Of a stretch of 64,000 nt of DNA, positions 51,112 to 59,915 are shown piece by piece. The DNA comes from Pseudomonas sp. TH15 (GTDB lineage: Bacteria > Pseudomonadota > Gammaproteobacteria > Pseudomonadales > Pseudomonadaceae). Location of the stretch: NCBI RefSeq assembly GCF_016651105.1, contig NZ_JAEKEL010000001.1, positions 62,001 through 126,000 on the forward strand, in the 5' to 3' direction. The first letter of the stretch is position 1; each line of letters opens with the position of its first letter. The notes below the pieces were generated by a model. It made no database searches. It saw only the letters and a program-made list of their open reading frames with translations, and was not told the DNA's origin. Position numbers and translations under genes: made by a program.

Positions 51112-51134
51112 CCCTTCGGCAGCTCCTACAGGGG
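51112..51134. repeat. Remnant of a GATCGCAGCC-type REP arm
   Basis: CCCTTCGGCAGCTCCTACAG lies directly after the mapZ stop. It is one truncated arm with no partner. Confidence 0.45.
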
Positions 51135-51161
51135 TTGTGTTTGTTCAGTTGAAGCGTTCGG

Positions 51162-52529
51162 TTACTCGAACAGTGCGTCGAGCGCCTGTTCCAGGCGGGT
51201 CACGGCAATAATCTGCAACCCCGGCGGTGCTTCTTTCGGTGCGTTGCCTTTGGGCACGATGGCGCGCTTGAAGCCGTGCTTTGCAGCCTCTTTCAGGCGT
51301 TCCTGACCGCTCGGTACCGGACGCACTTCACCTGACAAACCGACTTCGCCAAACACCAGCAGATCATGGGGCAGCGGTTTGTTACGCAGGCTCGACATCA
51401 CCGCCGCCATCAGCGCCAGGTCAGAGGCGGTTTCCAGCACTTTGACCCCGCCGACCACGTTGAGGAACACATCCTGATCGTGGGTCGGAATGCCGCCGTG
51501 ACGGTGCAGCACTGCCAGCAACATCGCCAACCGGTTCTGGTCCAGCCCCAGAGTAACCCGACGTGGATTCGCCAGATGACTGTCATCGACCAGCGCCTGT
51601 ACTTCAACCAGCATTGGCCGGGTACCTTCCCACGTCGCCATGACCACACTGCCCGGGACTTCTTCCTGAGCACGGGTGAGAAAAATCGCCGAGGGGTTGG
51701 AGACTTCTTTCAGACCCTTGTCAGTCATGCCGAATACGCCCAGCTCGTTCACCGCGCCGAAACGGTTTTTCACCGCCCGCAGCAGACGCAACCGACCATC
51801 CGACTCGCCTTCGAAATACAGCACGGTATCAACCATGTGTTCCAAGACCCGCGGACCGGCCAATGCGCCTTCCTTGGTAACGTGGCCCACCAGGAAAATC
51901 GCCGTGCCGCTTTGCTTGGCATAGCGCACCAGCAGCGCCGCACTTTCGCGAACCTGGGAAACGCCACCCGGCGCCGATTGCAGTTGCTCGGTGAAAATCG
52001 TCTGGATCGAGTCGATCACCATGACCTTGGGCTTTTCCTGCCGGGCCGTGGCGATGATGGTTTCGATGCAGGTTTCGGTCATCACCCGCAGTTTGTCTTG
52101 GGGTAAGCCGAGGCGACGGGCGCGCATGGCCACTTGCTGCTGGGATTCTTCACCGGTGACGTACAGCGCCGGCATGCTCTTGGCGAGGTTACACAAGGTT
52201 TGCAACAGAATGGTCGACTTGCCGATGCCAGGATCACCGCCAATCAACACCACCGAGCCGTCCACCAGGCCTCCGCCCAAGACCCGATCGAGTTCACTGG
52301 AGGCTGTGGAAAAACGCGGTATCTCTTCGACGCTGACTTCCGCCAGGGTCCTGATCTGCGCCTGCTGGCCGGTCCAGCCGGTGCGACCGCTAGGCGCCGC
52401 AGCGCCGCCGCTCTCGACCATGGTTTCAGTCAGTGTATTCCAGGCCCCGCACTCGCCGCATTGGCCAGCCCACTTGGGGAAGGTTGAGCCGCACTCGGTG
52501 CAGCCGTACATGCGCTTGGCCTTGGCCAT
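51162..52529 (-). CDS. radA: RadA, DNA repair helicase-like ATPase
   Basis: A 455-residue protein for recombination intermediate processing. Order: N-terminal zinc finger (Cys10, Cys13, Cys24, Cys27), RecA-like core with Walker A GDPGIGKST and the KNRFG motif (KNRFGAVNELGVFGM), then a Lon-like domain (LRNKPLPHDLLVFGEVGLSGEVRPV). The ATG at 52529 is the conserved start. It is transcribed toward mapZ from the opposite side and follows ankB on the minus strand. Confidence 0.96.
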   Translation of the reverse strand: MAKAKRMYGCTECGSTFPKWAGQCGECGAWNTLTETMVESGGAAAPSGRTGWTGQQAQIRTLAEVSVEEIPRFSTASSELDRVLGGGLVDGSVVLIGGDPGIGKSTILLQTLCNLAKSMPALYVTGEESQQQVAMRARRLGLPQDKLRVMTETCIETIIATARQEKPKVMVIDSIQTIFTEQLQSAPGGVSQVRESAALLVRYAKQSGTAIFLVGHVTKEGALAGPRVLEHMVDTVLYFEGESDGRLRLLRAVKNRFGAVNELGVFGMTDKGLKEVSNPSAIFLTRAQEEVPGSVVMATWEGTRPMLVEVQALVDDSHLANPRRVTLGLDQNRLAMLLAVLHRHGGIPTHDQDVFLNVVGGVKVLETASDLALMAAVMSSLRNKPLPHDLLVFGEVGLSGEVRPVPSGQERLKEAAKHGFKRAIVPKGNAPKEAPPGLQIIAVTRLEQALDALFE

Positions 52530-52574
52530 CTGAACTCCCGGCAAAAACCGCGATGATAGCTCAGCTGGACCGGA

Positions 52575-53129
52575 TCAGCGCGGCACCGCGTTGCGGATTT
52601 CACCACTGGCCAGACGCGCGGCGCTGTTACCCAGCGGATCTTCGGCGTTGAGGTCGGCCCCCTTGGCCTTGAGCGCATCCAGCAGCTCGACACGGTTGAA
52701 TAACCCGGCGTACATCGCTGCAGTCTGGCCAGCGCCGTTACGCTGATCGGGACTGCAATTGGCCGCCAGCAGGGTTCGGGCGATCTGCACTTCGCCTTTG
52801 AAGATGGCGCCCATCAATGCCGTGTTGCCACGTTGGTCCTGAGCGCAGGCATCGGCGCCAGCCGCCAGCAAGCGGTCCACAGCGGCGGTCTGGCCGTGAT
52901 AGGCCGCCAGAATCAGCGCGGTGTAACCCTTGCTGTCGCGTGTATCGAGGGAGTAACCGGCCTCGATAAAGGTATTGAGCATCGGTACATCGCCACGACG
53001 GGCGGCATCGAAGTAGTAATCCTGCAATTGGGTTTTCAATACGGCAGGGTCTTTCGAGACCTCTGCCGTCGGCCCGGCAAACACACTGAACGACAGTGCT
53101 GCCAGAAACAGGGAGAGATAGAAACGCAT
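52575..53129 (-). CDS. ankB: AnkB-like ankyrin repeat protein, periplasmic
   Basis: A 184-residue protein with a signal peptide (RFYLSLFLAALSFSVFAG) and about four ankyrin repeats (e.g. KGYTALILAAYHGQTAAVDRLLAAGADACAQDQRGNTALMGAIFKGEVQIARTLLAANCSPDQRNGAGQTAAMYAGLFNRVELLDAL). In P. aeruginosa AnkB is needed for full KatB activity against peroxide. It follows katB on the same strand by 60 bp, the same katB-ankB order. Confidence 0.88.
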   Translation of the reverse strand: MRFYLSLFLAALSFSVFAGPTAEVSKDPAVLKTQLQDYYFDAARRGDVPMLNTFIEAGYSLDTRDSKGYTALILAAYHGQTAAVDRLLAAGADACAQDQRGNTALMGAIFKGEVQIARTLLAANCSPDQRNGAGQTAAMYAGLFNRVELLDALKAKGADLNAEDPLGNSAARLASGEIRNAVPR

Positions 53130-53189
53130 GGGAAGGCTCCTTGGTCAGACGGGACCTCGAATGAGGCCCCGCTTTTCAGGCAAACAAGA

Positions 53190-54731
53190 TCAGTCGACCA
53201 ATTTGGCCGCCAGTGCCTTGACCCGAGCCAGGTCACCCTTGGCGACCTTGGTCACGCCGGTCCCGTATTCCGGGTCGGCCTTATAGAGGAAGGACAGCAT
53301 GATGTGCTTGCTCTCGTCGTCCGTGCTGGCCAGCGAGCCGCCGAAGCTGTCGATCAGGTCCTGGCGCTCCTTCTCGCTGAACGAGCGATACAGATCGCCG
53401 GCCTGCTTGAAGTTCTGCTCATGCTGGATCTTCGCCTGCTGGGTGCTACCCGACAGGGCCGACTGGCTATAGCGGGCGGTTTGCGGTTCTTCACGGGGCA
53501 GCAATCGGCTTGGCTGATAGTTCACACCGGTGCTGCTGGCACCGCTGTTCATGGCGCCATCCTGATTACCGTTGTTCACGGCAACCTTTGGCACATTGAT
53601 CGGCAGTTGCAGCGCATTAGGCCCAAGACGATACATTTGCGTATCGGCATACGAGAACACTCGACCTTGTAACAAACGATCTTCCGAAGGCTCTATTCCG
53701 GGAACCAGATTGGCCGGTGCCATGGCAACTTGTTCGGTTTCCTGGAATACATTGGCCGGATTACGGTTCAACACCATTTGTCCTACTTTTCGTTCAGGAA
53801 TACCTGGCCAGATTTTGGTGGCATCCAAAGGATCGAAATCAAACTTGTACAGATCTTGCGGATTTATAACTTGGATGTACAAGTCCCACTTTGGAAAGTC
53901 ACCCTTATTGATATGAGTGACCAAGTCATTTGTCATATGACTGTAGTCTTGACCTTGAACTTTGGTGACCGCTTTCGGATCGAGATTATTAATCCCCTGT
54001 AAACTTTTCCAGTGGAATTTCACGTAGTGCACTTCGCCTTTGGCATTCACCAACTTGTAGGCGTGCACACCGTTACCATCCATTTCCCGATAACTGGCCG
54101 GTGTTCCCGAGTTGGAATACAACTCGGTCAGTGTGCGGGTGGCTTCCGGGACATGGGAGAAGAAGTCAAAACGACGAGAATCGTCATCAAGGTTGGTGCG
54201 CGGGTCCGGTTTGAAGGCATGGACCATGTCCGAAAACTTGATGGCGTCTCGGATGAAAAAGGTCGGGAAGTTGTTGCCCACCAGGTCCCAGTTGCCGTCT
54301 GCGGTGTAGAACTTGGTGGCGAAACCACGTGGGTCGCGCAGGGTTTCCGGGGAATGGTTGCCATGCACCACCGCCGAGAAGCGCACAAACACTGGCGTGC
54401 TCTGGCCGCCGGCGAAGACTTTGGCCTTGGTCAGATCGCTGACGTCGTCCGTCACGGTGAACGTGCCATGGGCGCCGGTACCACGGGCGTGCACCACACG
54501 CTCGGGAATCCGTTCACGGTCGAAACGCTGGAGTTTCTGGATCAGTTGCACGTCTTGCAGCAGCACTGGGCCTGTGGCACCGGCGGTTTGCGAGTTCTGG
54601 TTGTCACCGACGGCGGCGCCGTTATCGCGGGTCAGGGTCGCGGCACTCACGGAAAAGGACAGCACGCTGGCGGTCAAAACGCCCAAGGCGCGGCGATGGG
54701 GAAAAGCCCCAAGGCCAAGGGAAGTTGTCAT
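53190..54731 (-). CDS. katB: KatB, periplasmic catalase
   Basis: A 513-residue small-subunit catalase with a signal peptide (HRRALGVLTASVLSFSVSAA). The catalytic His is in RVVHARGTGAHG, the Asn in GNNFPTFFIRD, and the heme-ligand Tyr in RVFSYADTQMYRLG. Start ATG 54731 has AGAGGA 8 nt upstream; an ATG 10 codons earlier lacks one. KatB is the peroxide-inducible catalase, OxyR controlled in P. aeruginosa. The stretch 53761-54000 has 41% GC (99 of 240 by my count) against 63% at 54421-54480. Confidence 0.95.
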   Translation of the reverse strand: MTTSLGLGAFPHRRALGVLTASVLSFSVSAATLTRDNGAAVGDNQNSQTAGATGPVLLQDVQLIQKLQRFDRERIPERVVHARGTGAHGTFTVTDDVSDLTKAKVFAGGQSTPVFVRFSAVVHGNHSPETLRDPRGFATKFYTADGNWDLVGNNFPTFFIRDAIKFSDMVHAFKPDPRTNLDDDSRRFDFFSHVPEATRTLTELYSNSGTPASYREMDGNGVHAYKLVNAKGEVHYVKFHWKSLQGINNLDPKAVTKVQGQDYSHMTNDLVTHINKGDFPKWDLYIQVINPQDLYKFDFDPLDATKIWPGIPERKVGQMVLNRNPANVFQETEQVAMAPANLVPGIEPSEDRLLQGRVFSYADTQMYRLGPNALQLPINVPKVAVNNGNQDGAMNSGASSTGVNYQPSRLLPREEPQTARYSQSALSGSTQQAKIQHEQNFKQAGDLYRSFSEKERQDLIDSFGGSLASTDDESKHIMLSFLYKADPEYGTGVTKVAKGDLARVKALAAKLVD

Positions 54732-55018
54732 AGGAGTTTCCTCTGATTTTATAAAGCGCATCCAGGTGCGCTCAACAGAGGCTAGTGACCGACAGCCCAA
54801 AACCTAAATAGAAATGCCAAACCGGGGCGATAGCGAAAAGGTGCTGGAAAGCCCGGTCTAGAGCGGGTAAACCGCGCGCGAATGATGGCCTTTTGTAAAC
54901 TTTCTGCCAATAAGGAGGTCGATAGCAGGCAAGTCATGTAAGCAGTTGTGTCGAGCAGGATGTGTTTTGCTGATTTACACTGCGCTCACCAACCTCATCT
55001 GTAACAAGGAAATAACCT

Positions 55019-55432
55019 ATGGGCGTGCTTAACGAGTTCAAGGCCTTCGCGGTCAAAGGCAATGTGGTCGACATGGCCGTCGGTATCATCATCGGCGCAG
55101 CCTTCGGCAAGATCGTCTCGTCGTTCGTCGGCGATGTGGTCATGCCGCCTATTGGCCTGCTGATCGGTGGGGTGGACTTCAGTGATTTGGCCATTACCCT
55201 CAAGGCTGCTAATGGCAGCGTACCCGCGGTGGTGATGGCGTACGGCAAATTCATCCAGAGCATGATCGACTTCGTGATCGTCGCGTTCGCGATCTTCATG
55301 GGCGTCAAAGCCATCAACCGTCTGAAGCGCGAAGAGGCCGTAGCACCAACCCTGCCGCCGGTTCCGACCAAGGAAGAAGAGCTGCTGAGCGAGATCCGCG
55401 ATCTGCTCAAGGCTCAGAACACTCGGCCTTGA
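55019..55432 (+). CDS. mscL: MscL, large-conductance mechanosensitive channel
   Basis: A 137-residue inner-membrane channel with two transmembrane helices. TM1 is [31 protein letters not shown] with the Gly-rich gate, and TM2 is [27 protein letters not shown]. The C-terminal helix ([16 protein letters not shown]) is intact. It opens at near-lytic membrane tension to vent solutes. It lies between divergent katB and convergent fpr. Confidence 0.97.
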   Translation: MGVLNEFKAFAVKGNVVDMAVGIIIGAAFGKIVSSFVGDVVMPPIGLLIGGVDFSDLAITLKAANGSVPAVVMAYGKFIQSMIDFVIVAFAIFMGVKAINRLKREEAVAPTLPPVPTKEEELLSEIRDLLKAQNTRP

Positions 55433-55447
55433 AGGCTGTATTGCACT

Positions 55448-55479
55448 AAAAAACGGCGCCTTCGGGGCGCCGTTTTTTT
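55448..55479. terminator. Bidirectional terminator between mscL and fpr
   Basis: ACGGCGCC-TTCG-GGGCGCCGT with A7 and T7 on either side. Its right edge reaches the fpr stop codon. Confidence 0.9.
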
Positions 55480-56254
55480 ACCAGTAGTTCTCTACTGCCA
55501 CCTGCCCCGGTCGTCGGCTGAGGCTCAGGTTCATGTCACGCTGTTTGAGCAATTTGCGGGTGTCATCGATCATCTGTGGATTGCCGCAGATCATTACTCG
55601 CGAGTGCTCGGGCGTCAGTTCCAGCCCCGCCGCCCGCTCCAGTTCGCCATTTTCTATCAGGGTGGTGATCCGTCCATTCAGCACGCCCGCGGGCTGCTCG
55701 CGCGTGACTGTGGGGATAAAACGCAGTTTGTGGGCATATTCGGCCAGGTAGTCACGCTGCGCCAGCCCCGCGATCAGAGCCTGATAGGCCAGTTCACGAC
55801 CTTCGCGCGCGCTGTACACCAGAATAATTCGCTCGAATTTTTCCCACACCTCGAAATCCTGCAGGATCGACAAGAACGGTGCCACGCCTGTGCCGGTGGA
55901 TAGCAACCAGAGATCACGACCATCGACGAAACGATCCAGGGTCAGATAGCCCGTGGCCTGTCGCTCCACCATCAACGTGTCGCCCACTTCCAGACGGCTC
56001 AACTCGCTGGTGAATTCCCCGCCGGGCACGACAATGGAAAAGAACTCCAGAAATTCGTCATGGGGCGAAGAGACCATGGAATAGGCGCGCCACACCGTGC
56101 TGCCATCGGGCTTGGTGACGCCTAATCGAGCGAATTGCCCGGCACGAAATCGAAAGCCCGCGTCTCGGGTTGTGCGCAGGGTAAAGAGACTCGGGGTCAG
56201 GGACTGGACGTCGAGCAGGGTCTGGCGCGTGAATTTTTCTGCGCTGGCGGTCAT
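55478..56254 (-). CDS. fpr: Fpr, ferredoxin (flavodoxin)-NADP+ reductase
   Basis: A 258-residue FAD enzyme that moves electrons between NADPH and ferredoxin or flavodoxin. The FAD site is FRAGQFARLGV...RAYSMVSSP, the NADP site is LLSTGTGVAPFLSI, and the C-terminus ends with QVAVENYW, typical of the subclass I bacterial enzymes. Start ATG 56254. In pseudomonads fpr responds to oxidative stress through FinR; finR is not next to it here. It is PA4615-like in position next to mscL. Confidence 0.93.
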   Translation of the reverse strand: MTASAEKFTRQTLLDVQSLTPSLFTLRTTRDAGFRFRAGQFARLGVTKPDGSTVWRAYSMVSSPHDEFLEFFSIVVPGGEFTSELSRLEVGDTLMVERQATGYLTLDRFVDGRDLWLLSTGTGVAPFLSILQDFEVWEKFERIILVYSAREGRELAYQALIAGLAQRDYLAEYAHKLRFIPTVTREQPAGVLNGRITTLIENGELERAAGLELTPEHSRVMICGNPQMIDDTRKLLKQRDMNLSLSRRPGQVAVENYW

Positions 56255-56568
56255 GGGGCACTCCATTTTGCGGTGCCCTAGTCTCTCGCAAAGAAGTGCA
56301 GGTTAAAACCGCCATTTTGTAGTGGTATTACGCAACGACTCACCTGACTATGACAAGACGTATTAAATTCACAACTAACCAACAAGAACATTAGTCAATT
56401 GAAATGTTATCTCTCATATAAGCGATAAACCCGCTAATAACGTTTTATCTAAATAAACCCACTTATAAAGAGCAAAAAAATCAGACCACTTGTAGGAATA
56501 GTCCTACACTCGCTTCGTGCGGATTGGATCCAGCGCCTCAACGCAATACACTCACGGAGTACTCGAAA
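56255..56568. other. AT-rich intergenic region upstream of the LuxR solo
   Basis: This 314-bp divergent region has 33% and 32% GC in the 60-bp lines at 56341 and 56401 by my count, far below its neighbours. It ends with the palindrome at 56491-56508. AT-rich DNA of this kind is often a target of MvaT/MvaV silencing and a sign of recent acquisition; both are inferences. Confidence 0.6.
56491..56508. promoter_or_regulatory. 18-bp palindrome upstream of the LuxR solo
   Basis: TGTAGGAATAGTCCTACA is a perfect 7-4-7 inverted repeat, 60 bp before the ATG. It can be read as TGTAGG-N6-CCTACA, the same 6-6-6 layout as the GacA upstream activating sequence TGTAAG-N6-CTTACA, with one symmetric change per arm. 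It could equally be the solo's own operator. Confidence 0.45.
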
Positions 56569-57282
56569 ATGGAATTGTGGAAGGAATCGCAGTTAAGGCA
56601 GCTGACGTTTGCAATAGGAATAGACACTGCCTATCCGATTTTGGAGAATTTCTCGAAGAACATTGGTTTCAACTTTTGCGCTGTCACGGTTGCCTCGACG
56701 CATCACCAACCGCATTTTAAAACGTTGGAAATCAACAACTACTCCAACATATGGAAGCGTGCACACGAGCAGGACAATGACCACGAAGCCGATCCGGTCA
56801 TCGCCCACTGTAAAAATTCGATGCTGCCTTTCGTATGGAGCCAAACCGCCTACGCCCATGCGCCCAACCTTTGGCGGGCCCTGCAGCAAGAAGGGCTTCG
56901 ATACGGTTGGTCGCAGTCTTTTCATAATGAGGAAAAAGCGGTACGCAGCACCCTGAGCCTGGCAAGAAAAAATTGCGAGGTCAGTCCGCTGGAGCTTTAT
57001 GAGCATGTGGGTTACATGCATTTTGTTACCAGCCGTTTGACCGAGCTGTTCATCAGCACCCTGCCAGCCACGGCACCGAAATCAAAACTCGCCCATTTGT
57101 CTCGGCGCGAGTTGGAGGTGCTGCAGTTTTCTGCCTCTGGAAAAACCGCTTATGAGATCTCACGGATTCTCAGCCTCAGCGAGCGTACGGTGAACTACCA
57201 CGTGCAAAACATCATGTTGAAACTCAACGTCTGCAACAAGATTTCCGCGGTGATTGCCGCTGCCCGGGCCGGAATCATCTAA
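56569..57282 (+). CDS. LuxR-type quorum-sensing solo with altered ligand pocket
   Basis: A 237-residue LuxR regulator with an N-terminal autoinducer-binding domain and a C-terminal GerE-type helix-turn-helix (LSRRELEVLQFSASGKTAYEISRILSLSERTVNYHVQNIMLKL). Of the six invariant TraR/LasR pocket residues, Trp62, Asp75, Pro76, Trp90 and Gly113 are kept, but the Tyr four residues after the first Trp is His66. No luxI synthase is in the window. Start ATG 56569 has GGAG 10 nt upstream. Base composition is unlike its neighbours. It could sense an AHL from others or a non-AHL ligand. Confidence 0.85.
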   Translation: MELWKESQLRQLTFAIGIDTAYPILENFSKNIGFNFCAVTVASTHHQPHFKTLEINNYSNIWKRAHEQDNDHEADPVIAHCKNSMLPFVWSQTAYAHAPNLWRALQQEGLRYGWSQSFHNEEKAVRSTLSLARKNCEVSPLELYEHVGYMHFVTSRLTELFISTLPATAPKSKLAHLSRRELEVLQFSASGKTAYEISRILSLSERTVNYHVQNIMLKLNVCNKISAVIAAARAGII

Positions 57283-57458
57283 ACGCCCGGCATCGTACCC
57301 AACTGAAAAACTGAAAGTATTTACAGCGAAAAAAACGTACCATTTGTGACCTTCCTGAGTGATAACGTCGACGTTCGGCGCTGCTTTCCACTCGGTCGGT
57401 TCCGCCGCACGACGCCAGGGCCGCGGGACATCCGTTGATTATCCAGAGCCCCCGCCCC

Positions 57459-58583
57459 ATGCCCTTGCTCGAAACAGCCTTCGCCCAACTCGACCTGATC
57501 CGCCAGCCCGAACAGCAGAACGAACCGCTGCAAGCGTTTGATGCCGCCGACGAATACCTGCTCAATCATCTGGCCGCGCAACTGCCGGCGGCGAACACGC
57601 GAGTGCTGGTGCTCAACGACAGTTTTGGCGCACTGGCGGCTAGTTTGGGAGGCAAGGTTCAGGTCACCAGCAGCAGCGACTCGTTCCTCGCATTTCAAGG
57701 GTTGGAAAAGAATCTGATCCGCAATGGCCAGGCGTTCGACGCGGTGCCCAGCGTGCCGGCCAATGAAGCGTTCGTCGGGCCGTTTGACCGGGTGTTGATC
57801 CGGGTGCCGAAAACCCTCGCGTTGCTGGAAGAGCAATTGATTCGCCTGCAAGGCCAACTGGCGCCGGGTGCCCAGGTGATTGCAGCGGCGATGGTCAAAC
57901 ACCTGCCTCGCGCCGCCGGGGACTTGCTGGAGCGCTACATCGGCCCGGTCCAGGCCTCATTGGCGGTGAAGAAAGCCCGGCTGTTGATCGCGACCCCAGA
58001 AGCCAAAGCGCCCTCCGTCTCGCCCTACCCGTCCCGCTACCTGCTCGACGAGCCGGCAATCGAACTGCTCAACCACGCCAACGTGTTTTGTCGCGAAGGG
58101 CTGGATATCGGCACGCGAGCGTTTCTGCCGCATCTGCCGAAAAACCTCGGCGCGGCGCGAGTGGCCGATCTCGGTTGCGGTAACGGCGTGCTGGCCATCG
58201 CCAGCGCCCTGCAAAACCCCGAAGCTCACTACACGCTGGTGGACGAATCGTTCATGGCGGTGCAATCGGCCAGCGAAAACTGGCGCGCGGCACTGGGTGC
58301 ACGCGATGTGATCGTGCGGGCTGGCGATGGCCTGGCCGGGCAGGAACCGCAGTCCCTGGACGTCGTGCTGTGCAATCCGCCGTTTCACCAGCAGCAAGTG
58401 GTTGGCGACTTTCTGGCTTGGCGGATGTTCCAGCAGGCTCGCGAGGCGCTGGTGGTCGGCGGCGCGTTGTACATCGTCGGCAATCGTCACCTGGGTTATC
58501 ACAGCAAGCTCGCGCGGTTGTTCCGCGGCGTCGAGCAAGTGGCGGCCACACCGAAATTCGTGATCCTCAAGGCCCGTAAATAA
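57459..58583 (+). CDS. rlmG: RlmG, 23S rRNA m2G1835 methyltransferase
   Basis: A 374-residue methyltransferase with a degenerate N-terminal RNA-binding methyltransferase fold and an active C-terminal domain. The SAM motif is VADLGCGNGVLAIASA and the catalytic motif is DVVLCNPPFHQQ (NPPF). Start ATG 57459 (PLLETAFAQLDL) is conserved; a TTG 8 codons earlier is possible. It is followed by a terminator and the convergent cio operon. Confidence 0.92.
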   Translation: MPLLETAFAQLDLIRQPEQQNEPLQAFDAADEYLLNHLAAQLPAANTRVLVLNDSFGALAASLGGKVQVTSSSDSFLAFQGLEKNLIRNGQAFDAVPSVPANEAFVGPFDRVLIRVPKTLALLEEQLIRLQGQLAPGAQVIAAAMVKHLPRAAGDLLERYIGPVQASLAVKKARLLIATPEAKAPSVSPYPSRYLLDEPAIELLNHANVFCREGLDIGTRAFLPHLPKNLGAARVADLGCGNGVLAIASALQNPEAHYTLVDESFMAVQSASENWRAALGARDVIVRAGDGLAGQEPQSLDVVLCNPPFHQQQVVGDFLAWRMFQQAREALVVGGALYIVGNRHLGYHSKLARLFRGVEQVAATPKFVILKARK

Positions 58584-58591
58584 CGCGGGCT

Positions 58592-58617
58592 AAAAAAAAC
58601 CCTCCATCAGGAGGGTT
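58592..58617 (-). terminator. Terminator of the cioAB operon
   Basis: AACCCTCC-ATCA-GGAGGGTT with T8 on the minus strand. It can also stop rlmG read-through, but the plus-strand tail is weak. Confidence 0.78.
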
Positions 58618-58661
58618 ATGAATCCGTGCCGCAAGGCAACGGGATGGGAATCTCGGGTGTT

Positions 58662-58829
58662 TCAGTGAGTGGTCAAGCCTGCGGCGTTCATGAACATCCG
58701 CATCAGGCTGGCCGCGATGAACAGCACCACGACGCTGCCGGTCCAGATCATTGCCAGCCATCCGAGCCGCTGCCACAGCGGCTTTTTTTCGGCCTGTTCA
58801 ATGTCGTGCAGGGTAGGTTTTGTGGACAT
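58662..58829 (-). CDS. DUF2474 small membrane protein, third component of the cio oxidase
   Basis: A 55-residue protein too short for ordinary ORF lists. It reads MSTKPTLHDIEQAEKKPLWQ... then RLGWLAMIWTGSVVVLFIAASLMRMFM, a single transmembrane helix after a KKPLW motif typical of DUF2474. Such peptides follow cydB/cioB genes and resemble CydX in position and size, so a role in assembly or stability of the oxidase is likely. It lies 76 bp downstream of cioB. Confidence 0.8.
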   Translation of the reverse strand: MSTKPTLHDIEQAEKKPLWQRLGWLAMIWTGSVVVLFIAASLMRMFMNAAGLTTH

Positions 58830-58870
58830 GTCTCAATCCTCTCTTGAAGTTGATGGCGCCGGTGAGGACG

Positions 58871-58898
58871 CCATCGCGAGCAAGTTTTGCTCCTACAG
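58871..58898. repeat. Single REP arm between cioB and the DUF2474 gene
   Basis: CCATCGCGAGCAAGTTTTGC then TCCTACAG. One arm of the GCGAGCAAG family, forming a short self-hairpin (GAGCAA/TTGCTC). Confidence 0.6.
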
Positions 58899-58905
58899 GG
58901 TGGGG

Positions 58906-59913
58906 CTAGTGGTAACCATCTTCATGGGTGACCTTGCCGCGGAACACGTAGTAGCTCCAGAAGGTGTAGCCCAGGATGAACGGAATGATGAACAGCGTAC
59001 CCACCAGCATGAAGCCCTGGCTTTGCGGCGGTGCGGCGGCGTCCCAGATCGAGATCGACGGCGGCACGATGTTTGGCCACAGGCTGATGCCCAAGCCGCT
59101 GTAACCGAGGAAGATCAACACCAGGGTCAGCAGGAACGGTGTGTAGTGCGCATTGCGGGCCACCGCGCGGATCAGACCGTACATGGTCACCAATACCAGG
59201 ATCGGCACCGGCAGGAACCAGAACAGGTTCGGCAGCGTAAACCAGCGTGCCGCGATCTCGGCATGGGCCAGCGGGGTCCAGATGCTGATGATACCGATCA
59301 CCGCCAATACTACGAACGCCAACGGCCGCGCCAGGTTGTGCATCTGTTCTTGTAACTTGCCTTCGGTTTTCATGATCAGCCAAGTGCAGCCAAGCAGTGC
59401 GTAAGCCACCACCAGCGCCAGGCCGCAGAACAGGGTGAACGGCGTCAGCCAATCCAGTGAACCGCCGGCGAACTGGCGATTGACCACTGGAATGCCATCA
59501 ATGAATGCACCCAACGCCACACCCTGGAAGAAGGTCGCCGTGATGGAACCACCGATAAAGGCCTTGTCCCAGAGGTGGCGCTTGTCGTCCTTGGCCTTGA
59601 AGCGGAACTCGAACGCCACACCGCGGAAGATCAGCCCGATCAGCATCAGGATCAACGGCAGGTACAACGCCGACAGCACCACCGAATAGGCCAGAGGAAA
59701 GGCGCCGAACAATGCCGCGCCGCCCAGTACCAGCCAGGTTTCGTTACCGTCCCAGACGGGCGCGACGGTGTTCATCATCACGTCGCGGTCGGTCTTGCCC
59801 GGGATGAACGGGAAGAGAATCCCGATCCCCAGGTCGAAACCGTCCATGACCACGTACATCATGATGCCGAAGATGATGATCACGGCCCAGATCAGCGGAA
59901 GATCGATACCCAT
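58906..59913 (-). CDS. cioB: CioB, cyanide-insensitive bd-type oxidase subunit II
   Basis: A 335-residue membrane subunit of the bd-type quinol oxidase. It has about eight helices, including LIWAVIIIFGIMMYVVMDGFDLGIGILFPFI and the NTVAPVWDGNETWLVLGGAALFGAFP box that is typical of CydB. Start ATG 59913 has AAGGAG 8 nt upstream; a TTG two codons earlier is weaker. The cioA stop is 2 bp upstream, so the two are coupled. Confidence 0.93.
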   Translation of the reverse strand: MGIDLPLIWAVIIIFGIMMYVVMDGFDLGIGILFPFIPGKTDRDVMMNTVAPVWDGNETWLVLGGAALFGAFPLAYSVVLSALYLPLILMLIGLIFRGVAFEFRFKAKDDKRHLWDKAFIGGSITATFFQGVALGAFIDGIPVVNRQFAGGSLDWLTPFTLFCGLALVVAYALLGCTWLIMKTEGKLQEQMHNLARPLAFVVLAVIGIISIWTPLAHAEIAARWFTLPNLFWFLPVPILVLVTMYGLIRAVARNAHYTPFLLTLVLIFLGYSGLGISLWPNIVPPSISIWDAAAPPQSQGFMLVGTLFIIPFILGYTFWSYYVFRGKVTHEDGYH

Positions 59914-59915
59914 GT

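Noticed and set aside
54808..54833. Two ATAG half-sites 22 bp apart upstream of katB, the spacing expected for an OxyR site
   Set aside because: The matching CTAT elements between and after them are absent (AAAC and GTGC instead), so the match is too weak to call.
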